Source: Brevundimonas sp. M20
Lineage (GTDB): Bacteria; Pseudomonadota; Alphaproteobacteria; Caulobacterales; Caulobacteraceae
Reading direction: 5' to 3'
NCBI RefSeq assembly: GCF_006547065.1
Contig: NZ_CP041243.1
Coordinates: 1,813,001 to 1,877,000 of the forward strand
DNA length: 64,000 nt
The notes below the pieces were generated by a model. It saw only the letters and a list, made by a program, of their open reading frames with translations. It did not search any database and had not been told where the DNA came from. Of the stretch, positions 42,897 through 52,847 are shown one piece after another. A program made the translations under genes and the position numbers. How positions within the stretch are numbered: the first letter of the stretch is position 1; the number at the start of each line of letters is the position of its first letter.

Positions 42897-43373
42897 ATGC
42901 TCCGTTCGAAGCTTCTTTTCGCCGCTCTTTCGGCCACTGTCCTGACCGCCGGCTGCGCGCCAATCGTGGGCCAGAACGGCTTCCAGGCCATTGACGCCCG
43001 TCCCGCCGACATCGTCGCCGGCACGGACACCCGTCAAACGGTTCTGACCAAGCTGGGCTCGCCCTCAACGACCTCGACCTTCGAGAGCGACACGATCTGG
43101 TACTACATGACCCAGATCACCGAGAAATATACCTACAACGTCCCCCGCGTGACCCAGCGCAGCGTGACCGAGATCACCTTCAACGAGGCCGGCGAGGTCG
43201 CCAACGTCCGCACCCTGGGTCTGGCGGACGGTGAACAGCTCACCATGAACGGTCGCGAGACCCCGACCCGGGGTCGCCAGCTGACCATCCTCGAACAGCT
43301 GCTGGGCAACGTGGCCCGCGGCCAGCTGCCGCGCACCGACGAGGACCAGCCCGGCCAGCGCCGTCCGGACTAA
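42897..43373 (+). CDS. bamE: outer membrane assembly lipoprotein (SmpA/OmlA family)
   Basis: A 158-residue lipoprotein with lipobox TAGC (mature Cys about residue 20). The SmpA/OmlA fold follows: DIVAGTDTRQTVLTKLGSPS, TTSTFESDTIWYYMTQITEK, VTEITFNEAGEVANVRTL. It is a part of the BAM complex that folds outer membrane proteins. The C-terminal tail is longer than E. coli BamE and Gln/Pro/Arg-rich. Monocistronic, ending in a strong terminator. Confidence 0.94.
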   Translation: MLRSKLLFAALSATVLTAGCAPIVGQNGFQAIDARPADIVAGTDTRQTVLTKLGSPSTTSTFESDTIWYYMTQITEKYTYNVPRVTQRSVTEITFNEAGEVANVRTLGLADGEQLTMNGRETPTRGRQLTILEQLLGNVARGQLPRTDEDQPGQRRPD

Positions 43374-43404
43374 CGGCGGCCTCCGCGGATCGCTCTACTT
43401 GTCG

Positions 43405-43436
43405 AAAGGCCCCGGAGATCGCTCTCCGGGGCCTTT
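43405..43436 (+). terminator. intrinsic terminator of bamE
   Basis: A perfect 14-bp stem (AAAGGCCCCGGAGA with TCTCCGGGGCCTTT) and a 4-nt loop (TCGC), followed by CTCTTTC. Lies 31 nt after the bamE stop. Confidence 0.9.
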
Positions 43437-43604
43437 CTCTTTCGGTGCGGAAGGTGGCTGGTGGGGAGTGGTTAGTGGTTCGACGGCGTGGGCGGCGGAC
43501 CGTCATTGATAGACACAACACCGGCCCACGCACCAACCCCTGCTCCTTTGCCGGCCGCCCAAGGCGAAGGGTCGGCGCCGTCGCCGGCGCCAACCCCCAG
43601 GCCA
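43437..43604. other. gap between bamE and hppA ends with two inverted repeats
   Basis: No gene. GCGTGGGC (43486-43493) and GCCCACGC (43524-43531) form an inverted repeat, and GGCGCC-N6-GGCGCC (43574-43591) lies 14 nt beyond the hppA stop and may act as its terminator. GGGGAGTGGTTAGTGG near 43462 resembles GAGTAGTGAGTGG near 60170. Confidence 0.4.
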
Positions 43605-45755
43605 TCAGCCGATCGTGCCGCTCGCCAGCACCGCCAGCAGAAGCAGGGCGACGATGTTGGTGATCTTGATCATCGGGTTCACCGCCGGGCCGGACGTATC
43701 CTTGTAGGGATCGCCGACCGTGTCGCCGGTCACCGCGGCCTTGTGCGCCTCGGAGCCCTTGCCGTGGACGACGCCGTTCTTGTCGGTGAAGCCCTCTTCA
43801 ATGACCTTCTTGGCGTTGTCCCACGCCCCGCCGCCGGAGGTCATCGAGATGGCCACGAACAGGCCGGTCACGATCACGCCCATCAGCATGGCGCCCAGGG
43901 CGGCGAAGGCGTTGGCCTTGTCCGGCTGGATGAACAGGATGACCGTGAACAGCACGATCGGCGACAGCACCGGCAGCAGCGACGGCACGATCATCTCCTT
44001 GATCGCCGCGCTGGTCAGGATATCGACGGCCTTGCCGTACTCCGGCTTGACCTGCCCGGTCATGATGCCCGGGTTCTCACGGAACTGACGGCGCACCTCG
44101 GCCACGACCGATTCCGCCGCGCGACCGACCGCGGTCATGGACATGCCGCCGAACAGGAAGGGCAGCAGCCCCCCGAACAGCAGGCCGACCACGACGTAGG
44201 GGTTGGTCAGGTCGAAGGCGACCGTGCCCAGACCTTCGAAGAAGCTTCCCGGCAGGGCTTCCGCCGCGAAATACTTCAGGTCTTCGGTGTAGGCGGCGAA
44301 CAGCACCAGAGCGCCCAGACCGGCCGAACCGATGGCATAACCCTTGGTCACGGCCTTTGTGGTGTTGCCCACGGCGTCCAGCGCGTCGGTGGAGTGACGG
44401 ACTTCCGGCGGAAGCCCGGCCATCTCGGCGATGCCGCCGGCGTTGTCGGTGACCGGACCGAAGGCGTCCAGCGCCACGATCATCCCCGCCACGCCCAGCA
44501 TGGTCGTGGTGGCGATGGCGATGCCGAACAGACCGGCCAGCTGGAAGCTGACCACGATGCCGACGATGATCGCCAGCGCCGGGAGCGCGGTGGCCTCCAG
44601 CGAGACGGCCAGCCCCTGAATCACATTGGTGCCGTGGCCCGAGACCGAGGCGTTGGCTACCGACCGCACCGGCCGGAAGTTCGAGCCCGTATAGTACTCG
44701 GTGATGACTACGATCGCCGCGGTGACCACCAGACCGACCACGCCGGACCAGAACAGCTGCATGGAGGTGATGACCAGCCCGCCCGACGTCGTGACCGTTG
44801 CCGGGGCGATGGTGTCGATGATCCACCAGACGGCGCCGATGGACAGCACGCCGGTGACGATCAGGCCCTGATACAGGGCGCCCATGATGTTCTGGCTCTT
44901 GCCCAGACGAACGAAGAAGCTGCCGATGATCGAGGTGACGATGCAGATGGCGCAGATGGCCAGCGGCAGCAGCATCATCGCCCCGACATAGTCCGTCCCG
45001 CGGAAGAAGATGGCGGCCAGCACCATCGTCGCCACGGTCGAGACGGCGTAGGTCTCGAACAGGTCGGCGGCCATGCCGGCGCAGTCGCCGACATTGTCGC
45101 CCACGTTGTCGGCGATGGTGGCGGCGTTGCGGGGGTCGTCCTCAGGAATACCGGCCTCGACCTTGCCCACCATGTCGCCGCCGACGTCGGCGCCCTTGGT
45201 GAAGATGCCGCCGCCCAGACGGGCGAAGATGGAGATCAGCGAGGCGCCGAAGCCCAGGGCGACAAGACCGTCGATGACCTCACGCCCGGTGTTCTCAAGC
45301 CCCATGCCCTCCGTCAGGAAGGCGTAGTAGCCCGCGACGCCCAGCAGGGCTCCGCCCGCCACGAACATGCCGGTGATGGCGCCCGAGCGGAAGGCGAGGT
45401 CCAGGCCCTTTGACAGGCCTTCCGAGGCGGCTTGCGCCGTCCGGACGTTGGCGCGGACCGAGATCAGCATGCCGGCGAAACCGGCCGCGCCCGAAAGCAC
45501 GGCGCCGATCAGGAAGCCGATGGCGGCCCACGCGCCGATCAGCAGGTATGCGGCGATCAGAATGACGACGCCGACCATGCCGATGGTCACGTACTGGCGA
45601 CGCAGATAGGCGGAGGCCCCTTCCTGGATGGCCGCCGCGATTTCGCGCATGCGGTCGTTGCCGGTGGGAGCTTTCATCAAGGCGGCCGTCTGGATTGCTC
45701 CGTAGAGAATCCCCAGACCGCCTGCGGCTATGACAAGCCACAGATAGTTAGACAT
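43605..45755 (-). CDS. hppA: membrane-bound proton-translocating pyrophosphatase
   Basis: A 716-residue protein with about 16 membrane helices that couples PPi hydrolysis to H+ export. The PPi-site loops [20 protein letters not shown] and [20 protein letters not shown] are intact. The residue that sets potassium dependence is Lys ([10 protein letters not shown], versus Ala in K+-dependent enzymes), so it should be K+-independent. The start [19 protein letters not shown] fits the family. Stands alone; the 178 nt upstream hold its promoter. Confidence 0.97.
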   Translation of the reverse strand: MSNYLWLVIAAGGLGILYGAIQTAALMKAPTGNDRMREIAAAIQEGASAYLRRQYVTIGMVGVVILIAAYLLIGAWAAIGFLIGAVLSGAAGFAGMLISVRANVRTAQAASEGLSKGLDLAFRSGAITGMFVAGGALLGVAGYYAFLTEGMGLENTGREVIDGLVALGFGASLISIFARLGGGIFTKGADVGGDMVGKVEAGIPEDDPRNAATIADNVGDNVGDCAGMAADLFETYAVSTVATMVLAAIFFRGTDYVGAMMLLPLAICAICIVTSIIGSFFVRLGKSQNIMGALYQGLIVTGVLSIGAVWWIIDTIAPATVTTSGGLVITSMQLFWSGVVGLVVTAAIVVITEYYTGSNFRPVRSVANASVSGHGTNVIQGLAVSLEATALPALAIIVGIVVSFQLAGLFGIAIATTTMLGVAGMIVALDAFGPVTDNAGGIAEMAGLPPEVRHSTDALDAVGNTTKAVTKGYAIGSAGLGALVLFAAYTEDLKYFAAEALPGSFFEGLGTVAFDLTNPYVVVGLLFGGLLPFLFGGMSMTAVGRAAESVVAEVRRQFRENPGIMTGQVKPEYGKAVDILTSAAIKEMIVPSLLPVLSPIVLFTVILFIQPDKANAFAALGAMLMGVIVTGLFVAISMTSGGGAWDNAKKVIEEGFTDKNGVVHGKGSEAHKAAVTGDTVGDPYKDTSGPAVNPMIKITNIVALLLLAVLASGTIG

Positions 45756-45933
45756 GGCGTTTCCAAACCCTGTGTGTAGGGCGCCCGGACCCTTGGCGCG
45801 GGGGGCGTTTTCGCCTCTCTCCGCCTTCCGGTCCCCCCGTGCGCAACGGACGCCTCAAGGGCGACCCTTGGGGATAACGGAAGGAAGCCTGCCAAATGCG
45901 TCGGAGTGACGCAACGGGGTAAGGTGAACGGCG

Positions 45934-46359
45934 TTAGCCCGCCCGCATACCGGAGCGCCAGCGGGGCGCCTGGCTGATGACCTCGACGCGGGCGACCGAG
46001 CCTCGTCCGCAGATCGAGGCGGCGGACCGGATCAGGCTGGCCGACATGGCGTTAGCGTCGATGCGGGTCCAGTCGTCAGCGACGACGAAGGGCGTGCGGT
46101 GGGCGGCGCGAACGACGGCGTCGCGCAGATAGGCTTCCTTGCCCCGCATCGATTCGACCGTGGCCGATCCGCCGAGGTGCAGGCGCATGGAGACGAAGAC
46201 ATAGTTCCGCAGCCGCCCGCCGATAATCACCGGCAGACCGACGCCCGAGATGTTCACCGAAGCCCCGCCCTCCGGCTTGTCTTCGGATGCGGCGGCGCCT
46301 GAGGCGACGGCCACGGCGGGCAGGACGGCGGCTGCGGAGATGAGGTCACGACGGCGCAT
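45934..46359 (-). CDS. exported protein of unknown function
   Basis: A 141-residue protein with a twin-arginine-like signal (MRRRDLISAAAVLPAVAVAS, then GAAASEDKP). The mature part has GVGLPVIIGGRLRNYVFVSM, RGKEAYLRDAVVRAAHRTPF, VVADDWTRIDANAMSASLI and GRGSVARVEVISQAPR. The pattern of a beta-strand with RLRNYVFV followed by a helix with LRDA recalls the FliL-type periplasmic domain but is too weak to name. It is 41 nt downstream of thiL on the same strand. Confidence 0.8.
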   Translation of the reverse strand: MRRRDLISAAAVLPAVAVASGAAASEDKPEGGASVNISGVGLPVIIGGRLRNYVFVSMRLHLGGSATVESMRGKEAYLRDAVVRAAHRTPFVVADDWTRIDANAMSASLIRSAASICGRGSVARVEVISQAPRWRSGMRAG

Positions 46360-46400
46360 GACCGCACCTCTAGCGGCGACGCCTTGAGATTTCGTTGCGC

Positions 46401-47390
46401 TCAGCGGTGACTGAAGCCGGGGCTGGCGATCTCGACCGGCTTGCCCCCGAAGCGGGCGGTGACCCCCCTGCCCTCCGTCACCCGGCCCAGACAGGTCAGC
46501 CAGATGTGGCGACGCTCGGCCTCGCGGCGCAGGGCGGGCTCGTCCTTGGCTGAGGCGGTGAAGGCGATCTCATAATCGTCGCCGCCTGTGGCCAGCCGCT
46601 CCAGAGCCGCCTCCTCGTCCACTCGCGTGGCGAACCAGGCCTGCCCGGCAGGCGAGCGGGGCGTGACCTCCAGATCGATGTCGATGCGGACGCCGCTACT
46701 CTCGGCGATGTGGCCCAGATCGGCGATCAGGCCATCGGACACGTCCAGCGAGGCCGTGGCCATGTCGCGGATCACATCGGCGAAGATCAGCCGCGGCATC
46801 GGCGTGCGGTAGTGATCGACCAGCGCCGCCAGCCGCTCGGGCTCCAGGGCCAGCTTCTCCTGCGCGGCCTGGAGGCCCAGCCAGCCGTCGCCGATGAAGC
46901 CGGTGACGAAGACCAGATCGCCCGGCCGCGCGCCGCTGCGGCTGACGGTGCGCCCCTTGGGCGACCAACCCAGCAAGGTGGCGGAGAAGGTCGCCGGACC
47001 GGGGGTGACGACGGTGTCTCCACCGAGCAGGGACAGTCCGAACGCCTTCTGATCCCGGGCCAGCCCCTCAACGAAGAGCTGACGCTCGGGCCAGCCGCAA
47101 CGTTCTGACCAGCCGCAGGACAGAAGGTAGCCGAAGGGCTCGGCGCCCTTGGCGGCCAGATCGGACAGGTTCACCCGCAGCAGCTTCTGGGCCACGGTGT
47201 CCAGTGGATCGGCGGGCAGGAAGTGAACGCCCTCGACGATGGTGTCCTTGGTCAGAACCAGATCGTGACCGGGGCGGGTTGGCAGGACCGCGACGTCGTC
47301 TCTCAGGTCGCGGGCCCACTCGGAATGGGCCAGCGGGGCGAGGAGCCGCCGGATCGTTTCGAACTCACCGGCGACGTCGATTCCCGCCAT
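46401..47390 (-). CDS. thiL: thiamine-monophosphate kinase
   Basis: A 329-residue kinase that makes thiamine pyrophosphate from thiamine monophosphate. DDVAVLPTRPGHDLVLTKDT, LRVNLSDLAAKGAEPFGYLL, LLGGDTVVTPGP, ASLDVSDGLIADLGHIAESS and TGGDDYEIAFTA are AIR-synthase-fold/ThiL signatures. It lies 17 nt after nusB in the rib-nusB-thiL operon, a conserved arrangement. Confidence 0.97.
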   Translation of the reverse strand: MAGIDVAGEFETIRRLLAPLAHSEWARDLRDDVAVLPTRPGHDLVLTKDTIVEGVHFLPADPLDTVAQKLLRVNLSDLAAKGAEPFGYLLSCGWSERCGWPERQLFVEGLARDQKAFGLSLLGGDTVVTPGPATFSATLLGWSPKGRTVSRSGARPGDLVFVTGFIGDGWLGLQAAQEKLALEPERLAALVDHYRTPMPRLIFADVIRDMATASLDVSDGLIADLGHIAESSGVRIDIDLEVTPRSPAGQAWFATRVDEEAALERLATGGDDYEIAFTASAKDEPALRREAERRHIWLTCLGRVTEGRGVTARFGGKPVEIASPGFSHR

Positions 47391-47407
47391 GACGGATCAG
47401 CCGCGCC

Positions 47408-47932
47408 CTAGCCCCGAACGTCCCGCGCGACGCCGTCCAGCGCCGCGTTGACGAACTTGGCCTCGGAGTCGTCGAAGAAGGCTTTGGCCAGCTCGACGTA
47501 CTCGTCGATGATGATCTCCTTGGGCACATCGCGACTGGCCATCAGTTCCCAGGCGCCGGCGCGCAGCAGGGCGCGCAGGGTCGAATCGAGACGCTCCATC
47601 CGCCAGTTCGAGGCCAGACGGGCCTTCACGGCCTCGTCGATCGACCGCTGCCGGTCCACGACGCCGCGCACGATATCGGCGAAATAGGCTTCATCGGCTT
47701 CAGCAAGGGGTTCGCCCTCGATGTCGGCGTCGAAGCGATGGTTCGAGAACTCGGTGATGACGGTGTCGACCCCCTCGCCGGCCAGCTCCATCTGGTAGAG
47801 CGCCTGGACGGCTGCGAGGCGGGCGACAGTGCGGGCGCGGCGCTGACGCGAGGTCAGGGCCGGTTCGGCGCGGGACTTTTCGGCCTCGGCGAGTTGCTCG
47901 AGGACGGACTTGAGGCTGTTCGGTTCGGTCAC
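47408..47932 (-). CDS. nusB: transcription antitermination factor
   Basis: A 174-residue Nus[28 protein letters not shown]-type helices ([20 protein letters not shown]), [20 protein letters not shown] and [20 protein letters not shown], then [12 protein letters not shown]. An N-terminal extension of about 28 residues is basic. GTG start overlapping the ribH stop. Acts with NusE in rRNA antitermination. Confidence 0.97.
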   Translation of the reverse strand: MTEPNSLKSVLEQLAEAEKSRAEPALTSRQRRARTVARLAAVQALYQMELAGEGVDTVITEFSNHRFDADIEGEPLAEADEAYFADIVRGVVDRQRSIDEAVKARLASNWRMERLDSTLRALLRAGAWELMASRDVPKEIIIDEYVELAKAFFDDSEAKFVNAALDGVARDVRG

Positions 47933-48372
47933 GCGCCCAGTCCTACGCGCAGGCGCTTGCGCAAGGCAATGAGGTCCAGGCAGGCGCGGGCGGCGCCGCC
48001 CCCCTTGTCGCCCTCGCTGCGGCGGGCGCGCGCCCAGGCCTGATCCTCGTCTTCGGTGGTCAGGATGCCGTTGCCGATGGCCACGCCCTTGAGGCCCAGT
48101 TGGGTGATTCCGGCGGCCGACTGATCCGAGACGATCTCGAAATGATAGGTCTCGCCGCGGATGACCGTGCCCAGCGCGACATAGCCGTCATAGCGCGGCG
48201 CGGTCGGGAAACGCCCGGCTTCCTCGGCCATGGCGATCACGGTCGGCACTTCCAGCGCGCCCGGAACCGAAACCACGTCGAATTCGACGCCTTGCGCGCG
48301 CAGGGCGTCCTTCGCCCCGTCCAGCAGGGCGTCGGCCAGTTCATCATAGAAGCGCGCCTCAACGATGAGCAC
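47929..48372 (-). CDS. ribH: 6,7-dimethyl-8-ribityllumazine synthase
   Basis: A 147-residue enzyme joining the ribityl pyrimidine with dihydroxybutanone phosphate. [40 protein letters not shown] and [20 protein letters not shown] are LS family motifs. GTG start at 48372 ([15 protein letters not shown]); the frame upstream has no ATG and the N-terminus is a few residues shorter than usual. It is 14 nt after ribB. Confidence 0.96.
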   Translation of the reverse strand: MLIVEARFYDELADALLDGAKDALRAQGVEFDVVSVPGALEVPTVIAMAEEAGRFPTAPRYDGYVALGTVIRGETYHFEIVSDQSAAGITQLGLKGVAIGNGILTTEDEDQAWARARRSEGDKGGGAARACLDLIALRKRLRVGLGA

Positions 48373-48386
48373 GCGGGTGGGGGTCG

Positions 48387-49523
48387 TTACGATTGGTCTT
48401 CTCCGTCCATGTCGCGCCAGCCGACGATGCGCAGGCCGTAGCCCTCAAGCGCGGTGGGATTGGGGCGGGTCGAGCTCATCACGATCATGTCCCGGACCCC
48501 GAGGTCCAGCAGGATCTGGGCGCCGACGCCGTAGTTCTTCAGCGAGCGGTCCACGGCCCTGGGCTTCTCGACGCCCGCCAGACGCTCGGCCAGACCCTGC
48601 AGGTCCGGATCCCGCAGGAAGACGGTGACGCCCGCGCCGTTATGGTCGCTGATCGCCTTGAGCGCGTTCGGGATGTAGCCCTGACGCGCCTCGACGTGAC
48701 CCAGCAGGTCGGCGGCGAAATCGACCTGGTGCATGCGCACGAGGGTCGGCTTTCCCGGTTCGATCTTGCCGTGAACCAGGGCGACGTGCTCGTTCCCCTC
48801 AATGGTGTTCCGGTACAGCATCAGGCGGAACGGACCACCATGGACGCTCTCGAACGGCGTATCCATCACCCGCTCGACGAAGCGCTCGGTACGACGGCGG
48901 TAGGCGATCAGGTCGGCGATGGTGCCGATCTTGAGGCCGTGCAGCTGGGCGAAGGCGACGAGGTCCGGCATGCGGGCCATTTCACCGTCGTCCTTGATGA
49001 TCTCGCAGATCACGGCGGCCGGGGTCAGGCCGGCCATGCGGCTGATGTCCACCGACGCCTCGGTGTGCCCGGCGCGGACCAGCACGCCGCCGTCGCGGGC
49101 GACCAGCGGGAAGATGTGGCCGGGGGTGACGATGTCGTCGACGCCCCTGGTCGGGTCGGTGGCGACCTGGATGGTGCGCGAGCGGTCCGCGGCGGAGATG
49201 CCGGTCGTGACGCCGTCCTTCGCCTCGATCGAGACGGTGAAGGCGGTCTTCATGCTCTCGCGGTTGTCGGCGGCCATCGGCGGCAGGCGCAGCTGGCGGG
49301 CGCGGTCGCCGGTCAGGGCCAGACAGACGAGTCCGCGCGCCTGTTTGATCATGAAGTTGATCTGGTCCGGCGTGGCGAACTGGGCCGGAATGATGATGTC
49401 GCCCTCGTTCTCACGATCCTCGGCGTCGACGAGGATGTAGGGCTTGCCGTTGCGGGCGTCCTCGAGGATGTCCTCGATGGGGCTGATCGGGCTGTCGTTC
49501 ATATTGGCCGCCAATTGCATCAT
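48387..49523 (-). CDS. ribB: 3,4-dihydroxy-2-butanone-4-phosphate synthase with degenerate GTP cyclohydrolase II domain
   Basis: A 378-residue RibBA-type fusion. The N-terminal RibB half is intact: [16 protein letters not shown] (acidic metal site), [15 protein letters not shown] loop, [20 protein letters not shown] and [13 protein letters not shown]. The C-terminal RibA-like half lacks the zinc-binding Cys motif of GTP cyclohydrolase II; there is no cysteine in the last ~150 residues ([19 protein letters not shown] in its place). A RibBX-type protein is inferred, so RibA activity must come from another gene. ATG at 49523 overlaps the ribE stop, with AGGAG 6 nt upstream. Confidence 0.93.
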   Translation of the reverse strand: MMQLAANMNDSPISPIEDILEDARNGKPYILVDAEDRENEGDIIIPAQFATPDQINFMIKQARGLVCLALTGDRARQLRLPPMAADNRESMKTAFTVSIEAKDGVTTGISAADRSRTIQVATDPTRGVDDIVTPGHIFPLVARDGGVLVRAGHTEASVDISRMAGLTPAAVICEIIKDDGEMARMPDLVAFAQLHGLKIGTIADLIAYRRRTERFVERVMDTPFESVHGGPFRLMLYRNTIEGNEHVALVHGKIEPGKPTLVRMHQVDFAADLLGHVEARQGYIPNALKAISDHNGAGVTVFLRDPDLQGLAERLAGVEKPRAVDRSLKNYGVGAQILLDLGVRDMIVMSSTRPNPTALEGYGLRIVGWRDMDGEDQS

Positions 49524-50110
49524 GCGGTCTCCTGCCACCGCGCGAGGTATCGCGCCAGCATATCAATCTCGAGATTCACGGCATCCCCGACTTTCAGCGC
49601 GCCGAGCGTGGTCGCTTCCCACGTGTGGGGGATGATGTTCAGGCCGAAAACCTGACCCTCGACCGCGTTCACGGTCAGGGAGACGCCATCGACGGTGATC
49701 GAACCCTTGGGCGCGATGAAGCGGTGCAGAGACGCCGGCGCCTCGATCTCGATGCGATGCGAACCGCCCTCGGGCGTGATCGACACGACCTTGCCCAGAC
49801 CATCGACGTGGCCCGAGACGATGTGACCGCCCAGTTCGTCGCCCAGCCTGGCGGCCCGTTCCAGATTGACCCGGTGACCTTCAGCCCAATCGCCGAGGTT
49901 GGTCTTCGACAGGGTCTCGCCCGAAACCTCGACAGCAAACCACCCGGGGCCTTTTTCCGTCACCGTCAGGCAACAGCCCGCATGGCTGATGGAGGCGCCC
50001 AGATCGATGCCGGAGGTATCCCAGACCGTCTCGACCTCATAGCGGCGGTCCCGCGCGGTCTGCTCGACCTTACGGACGCGGCCGATGTCGGTGACGATTC
50101 CGGTGAACAT
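49520..50110 (-). CDS. ribE: riboflavin synthase (alpha subunit type)
   Basis: A 196-residue protein with two lumazine-binding repeats. MFTGIVTDIGRVRKVEQTAR begins the first, and SISHAGCCLTVTEKGPGWFA, ETLSKTNLGDWAEGHRVNLE and DELGGHIVSGHVDGLGKVVS follow; the second has GSITVDGVSLTVNAVEGQVF and HTWEATTLGALKVGDAVNLE. Dismutates two ribityllumazines into riboflavin. No FMN riboswitch is visible in the 52 nt upstream. Confidence 0.97.
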   Translation of the reverse strand: MFTGIVTDIGRVRKVEQTARDRRYEVETVWDTSGIDLGASISHAGCCLTVTEKGPGWFAVEVSGETLSKTNLGDWAEGHRVNLERAARLGDELGGHIVSGHVDGLGKVVSITPEGGSHRIEIEAPASLHRFIAPKGSITVDGVSLTVNAVEGQVFGLNIIPHTWEATTLGALKVGDAVNLEIDMLARYLARWQETA

Positions 50111-50162
50111 TCAGGCGGCCCTGGAGGTGAAAAACTGGGTGTGAAGAGTGTAACTCGTGCAA

Positions 50163-50792
50163 TCAGCGGAGCACGTCATAGCGTTCCCACAGATCGTCGC
50201 CGACGGGTTCGACGGACAGACGCCGGAACTTGGGGGCATCGGCCAGCTTCGCAAGGGCCAGGGCGGCGACGCAGGGCAATCCGTCCCCACCCAGAAGGAT
50301 CGGCGCGCGGAACCATTCGATGCGCTCCACCAGTCCGGCGCGCAGGAAGGCGGCGGCGACCTGCCCTCCCCCCTCGATGAGGACTGATCGCACCCCGGCC
50401 CTGGCGAGCGCGGCCAGAGCGGCCCCGGGCGACGGGCGGCCATCCTCGGCCTCGACGCGTTCGACGCGGGCGGAGCCGACAGTCGCGGGTTCGGCCGTGG
50501 TCAGGATCAGGGTGCCGCCGGAAGCCACCTTGGCGGTCACAGGCGTGCGAAGAGTGCTGTCCAGCACCACGCGCAAGGGCTGATCCACCGACCGGCCCGG
50601 CAGGCGGGCGGTCAGCTCGGGATCGTCGGCCAGAACCGTGCCGACGCCGACCAGAATGGCGTCGTGAGCCGCGCGCAGGCGATGGCCTTCCAGCCGCGCC
50701 GCCTCGCCGGTGATCCATTTGCTTTCGCCGGAAGCCGTGGCGATCCGTCCGTCGAGGGAGGTCGCCAGCTTCAACGTGACCTTGACGGCCAT
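50163..50792 (-). CDS. ribD: RibD reductase domain protein (no deaminase domain)
   Basis: A 209-residue protein matching only the C-terminal reductase of RibD: VKVTLKLATSLDGRIATASG, SKWITGEAARLEGHRLRAAH, DAILVGVGTVLADDPELTAR and GVRSVLIEGGGQVAAAFLRA. E. coli RibD has an N-terminal zinc deaminase (HAE...PCxxxGxxPPC), which is missing here. The ATG at 50792 overlaps the nrdR stop, so no room is left for the deaminase. The deaminase step needs another gene. Confidence 0.93.
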   Translation of the reverse strand: MAVKVTLKLATSLDGRIATASGESKWITGEAARLEGHRLRAAHDAILVGVGTVLADDPELTARLPGRSVDQPLRVVLDSTLRTPVTAKVASGGTLILTTAEPATVGSARVERVEAEDGRPSPGAALAALARAGVRSVLIEGGGQVAAAFLRAGLVERIEWFRAPILLGGDGLPCVAALALAKLADAPKFRRLSVEPVGDDLWERYDVLR

Positions 50793-51262
50793 CAACGGCC
50801 GCCGGTCTCGTCGTCCAGACCCTCGTCGCCGAGGAAGCGGGCGAAATCGCCGGTGTGGCGGAAGTCCTTGTAGACCGAGGCGTAGCGGACGTAAGCGACC
50901 TCATCGACGCCCTTCAGCGCCTTCATGATGAAGTCGCCGACGGTCGAGGACGGGATCTCGGTCTCGCCCAGGCTTTCCAGCTGTCGGGTGATCCGGCTGA
51001 CCAGCTGTTCGATCTGCTCGGGCTGGACCGGCCGCTTGCGCAGGGCGATGCCCAGAGAGCGTTCCAGCTTGTCGCGGTCGAAGGGCGTGCGACGGCCGTT
51101 CCGCTTCAGGATGACCAGTTCGCGCAACTGGACACGTTCGAACGTCGTGAAGCGCCCGTTGCACTGCGGGCAGGACCGGCGACGACGGATGGCCGCGCCG
51201 TCATCCGACGGGCGGCTGTCCTTCACCTGGGTGTCCTGATTTCCGCAGAAGGGGCACTTCAT
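50792..51262 (-). CDS. nrdR: transcriptional repressor of ribonucleotide reductase genes
   Basis: A 156-residue NrdR: zinc ribbon with [20 protein letters not shown] and [20 protein letters not shown], then the ATP-cone ([40 protein letters not shown]). It senses ATP/dATP and represses nrd genes. It is 6 nt after glyA and overlaps ribD; the glyA-nrdR-rib order is common in alphaproteobacteria. Confidence 0.98.
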   Translation of the reverse strand: MKCPFCGNQDTQVKDSRPSDDGAAIRRRRSCPQCNGRFTTFERVQLRELVILKRNGRRTPFDRDKLERSLGIALRKRPVQPEQIEQLVSRITRQLESLGETEIPSSTVGDFIMKALKGVDEVAYVRYASVYKDFRHTGDFARFLGDEGLDDETGGR

Positions 51263-51268
51263 GGGCGC

Positions 51269-52552
51269 TTATCCGTAAATCGGGAAGCGGTGCGTGAGCT
51301 CACGCACCTGCGCCGCGACGGCCGCGACCACGGCGGGATCGGCTTCATCGCCGCCGTTCATCGAGGAGACGACATCGGCGATCCAGTGGCCGATCTGCTG
51401 GAACTCCGCTTCACCGAAGCCGCGCGTGGTGCCGGCCGGCGTGCCCAGACGGACGCCCGAGGTGATGGTGAACGGCGCGGTGTCGAACGGCACGCCGTTC
51501 TTGTTGCAGGTCATCAGCGCCTTTTCGAGCTCGTGCTCGGTGGCCTTGCCGGTGACGCCCTTGGGACGCAGGTCGACCAGCATCAGGTGGCTGTCGGTGC
51601 CGCCCGAGACGATGGCCAGACCGCGGTCGATCAGGACCGCGGACAGGGCCTGGGCGTTCTTGACGACCTGTTGGGCGTAGAGCTTGAACTCGGGCTTGAG
51701 CGCTTCACCGAAGGCGACGGCCTTGGCGGCGATGACATGCTCCAGCGGGCCGCCTTGCAGGCCCGGGAAGACGGCCGAGTTGATCTTCTTGCCGAGGTCG
51801 GCGTCGCGCGACAGGATCATGCCGCCACGCGGACCACGCAGGGTCTTGTGGGTGGTGGTGGTGACCACGTCGGCGTGCGGGATCGGGTCCGGATAGACGC
51901 CGCCCGCGATCAGGCCCGCATAGTGGGCCATGTCCACCATCAGGTATGCACCGACCGAATCCGCGATCTCGCGGAAGCGCTTGAAGTCGATGTGACGGCT
52001 GTAGGCCGAGGCGCCGGCGAGGATCAGCTTGGGCTTCTCGCGCTCGGCCATCTCGGCGACGTGGTCATAGTCGATCAGATGGGTGTCTTCGCTGACCTTG
52101 TAGGTCACGGGGCGGAACCACTTGCCCGACTGGTTGGCCGGCGAGCCGTGGGTCAGGTGACCGCCGCACGCCAGATCCATGCCCAGGAAGGTATCGCCCG
52201 GCTGCAGCAGGGTGAAGAAGACGGCCTGATTGGCTTGGGCGCCCGAGTGCGGCTGGACGTTGGCGAATGCCGCGCCGAACAGTTCCTTGGCGCGCTCGCG
52301 GGCCAGATCCTCGGTGATGTCCACGAACTCGCAGCCGCCGTAGTAGCGACGACCGGGATAGCCCTCGGCGTATTTGTTGGTCAGGACCGAGCCCTGCGCG
52401 TCCAGCACCGCCTTCGAGACGATGTTCTCGGACGCGATCAGCTCGATCTGCTCCTGCTGACGGCCCAGTTCGCCCTGGATACCCTTGAAGATATCCGGAT
52501 CGGCGTCCGCGAGGGATTTCGAGAAGTAGTCGGCGTGGGTGTAGGCGGTCAC
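51269..52552 (-). CDS. glyA: serine hydroxymethyltransferase
   Basis: A 427-residue PLP enzyme making glycine and 5,10-methylene-THF from serine. [58 protein letters not shown] and the PLP lysine in [14 protein letters not shown] are present. GTG start at 52552 ([13 protein letters not shown]); an ATG at 52582 would add ten unconserved residues. Starts the glyA-nrdR-rib cluster. Confidence 0.98.
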   Translation of the reverse strand: MTAYTHADYFSKSLADADPDIFKGIQGELGRQQEQIELIASENIVSKAVLDAQGSVLTNKYAEGYPGRRYYGGCEFVDITEDLARERAKELFGAAFANVQPHSGAQANQAVFFTLLQPGDTFLGMDLACGGHLTHGSPANQSGKWFRPVTYKVSEDTHLIDYDHVAEMAEREKPKLILAGASAYSRHIDFKRFREIADSVGAYLMVDMAHYAGLIAGGVYPDPIPHADVVTTTTHKTLRGPRGGMILSRDADLGKKINSAVFPGLQGGPLEHVIAAKAVAFGEALKPEFKLYAQQVVKNAQALSAVLIDRGLAIVSGGTDSHLMLVDLRPKGVTGKATEHELEKALMTCNKNGVPFDTAPFTITSGVRLGTPAGTTRGFGEAEFQQIGHWIADVVSSMNGGDEADPAVVAAVAAQVRELTHRFPIYG

Positions 52553-52601
52553 TGGGAATCCCCGAAAATGGCGGCGCTCCATTTAGGCCCCGAAGGGCTG
52601 G

Positions 52602-52619
52602 ACCACAACATCTTGTGGT
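52602..52619. other. small hairpin upstream of glyA
   Basis: ACCACAA-CATC-TTGTGGT is a perfect 7-bp stem with a 4-nt loop, between the glyA start and the stop of the upstream small gene. It could be a terminator or a leader element; no T tract. Confidence 0.35.
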
Positions 52620-52799
52620 TCACCCTGCGGCGAGCGCCCGTTTGAGCTTGGCCAGCGCCACCCGCTTGAGGCCTTCCGGCTCATGCACCGGCCCCGTGGC
52701 GGAGACCTCGCGGCCGGTGGCGACATGGATCGCCGAGCATTTGAGCCAGGGGCCGTTGCGGGTCAGTTCGAAGATGACTTCGCCCGGATCGTCGTTCAT
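52620..52799 (-). CDS. small DUF6898-like protein
   Basis: A 59-residue protein (MNDDPGEVIFELTRNGPWLK, CSAIHVATGREVSATGPV, ALAKLKRALAAG). The VIFELTR...G..LKC.AI...TG.EVS..GP pattern and the C-terminal LAKLKRAL resemble the short alphaproteobacterial family DUF6898. The start is preceded by GGGCGGGGG. It reads toward glyA, with 67 nt between, and is easily missed because of its length. Confidence 0.7.
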   Translation of the reverse strand: MNDDPGEVIFELTRNGPWLKCSAIHVATGREVSATGPVHEPEGLKRVALAKLKRALAAG

Positions 52800-52847
52800 G
52801 CCCCCGCCCTTTCGTTGAGGTTAAGTGTGGCGGGACGCCGCCGGGCG

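Noticed and set aside
50111..50162. FMN riboswitch in front of ribE
   Set aside because: 52 nt between two coupled genes is too short and no conserved RFN stems are visible.
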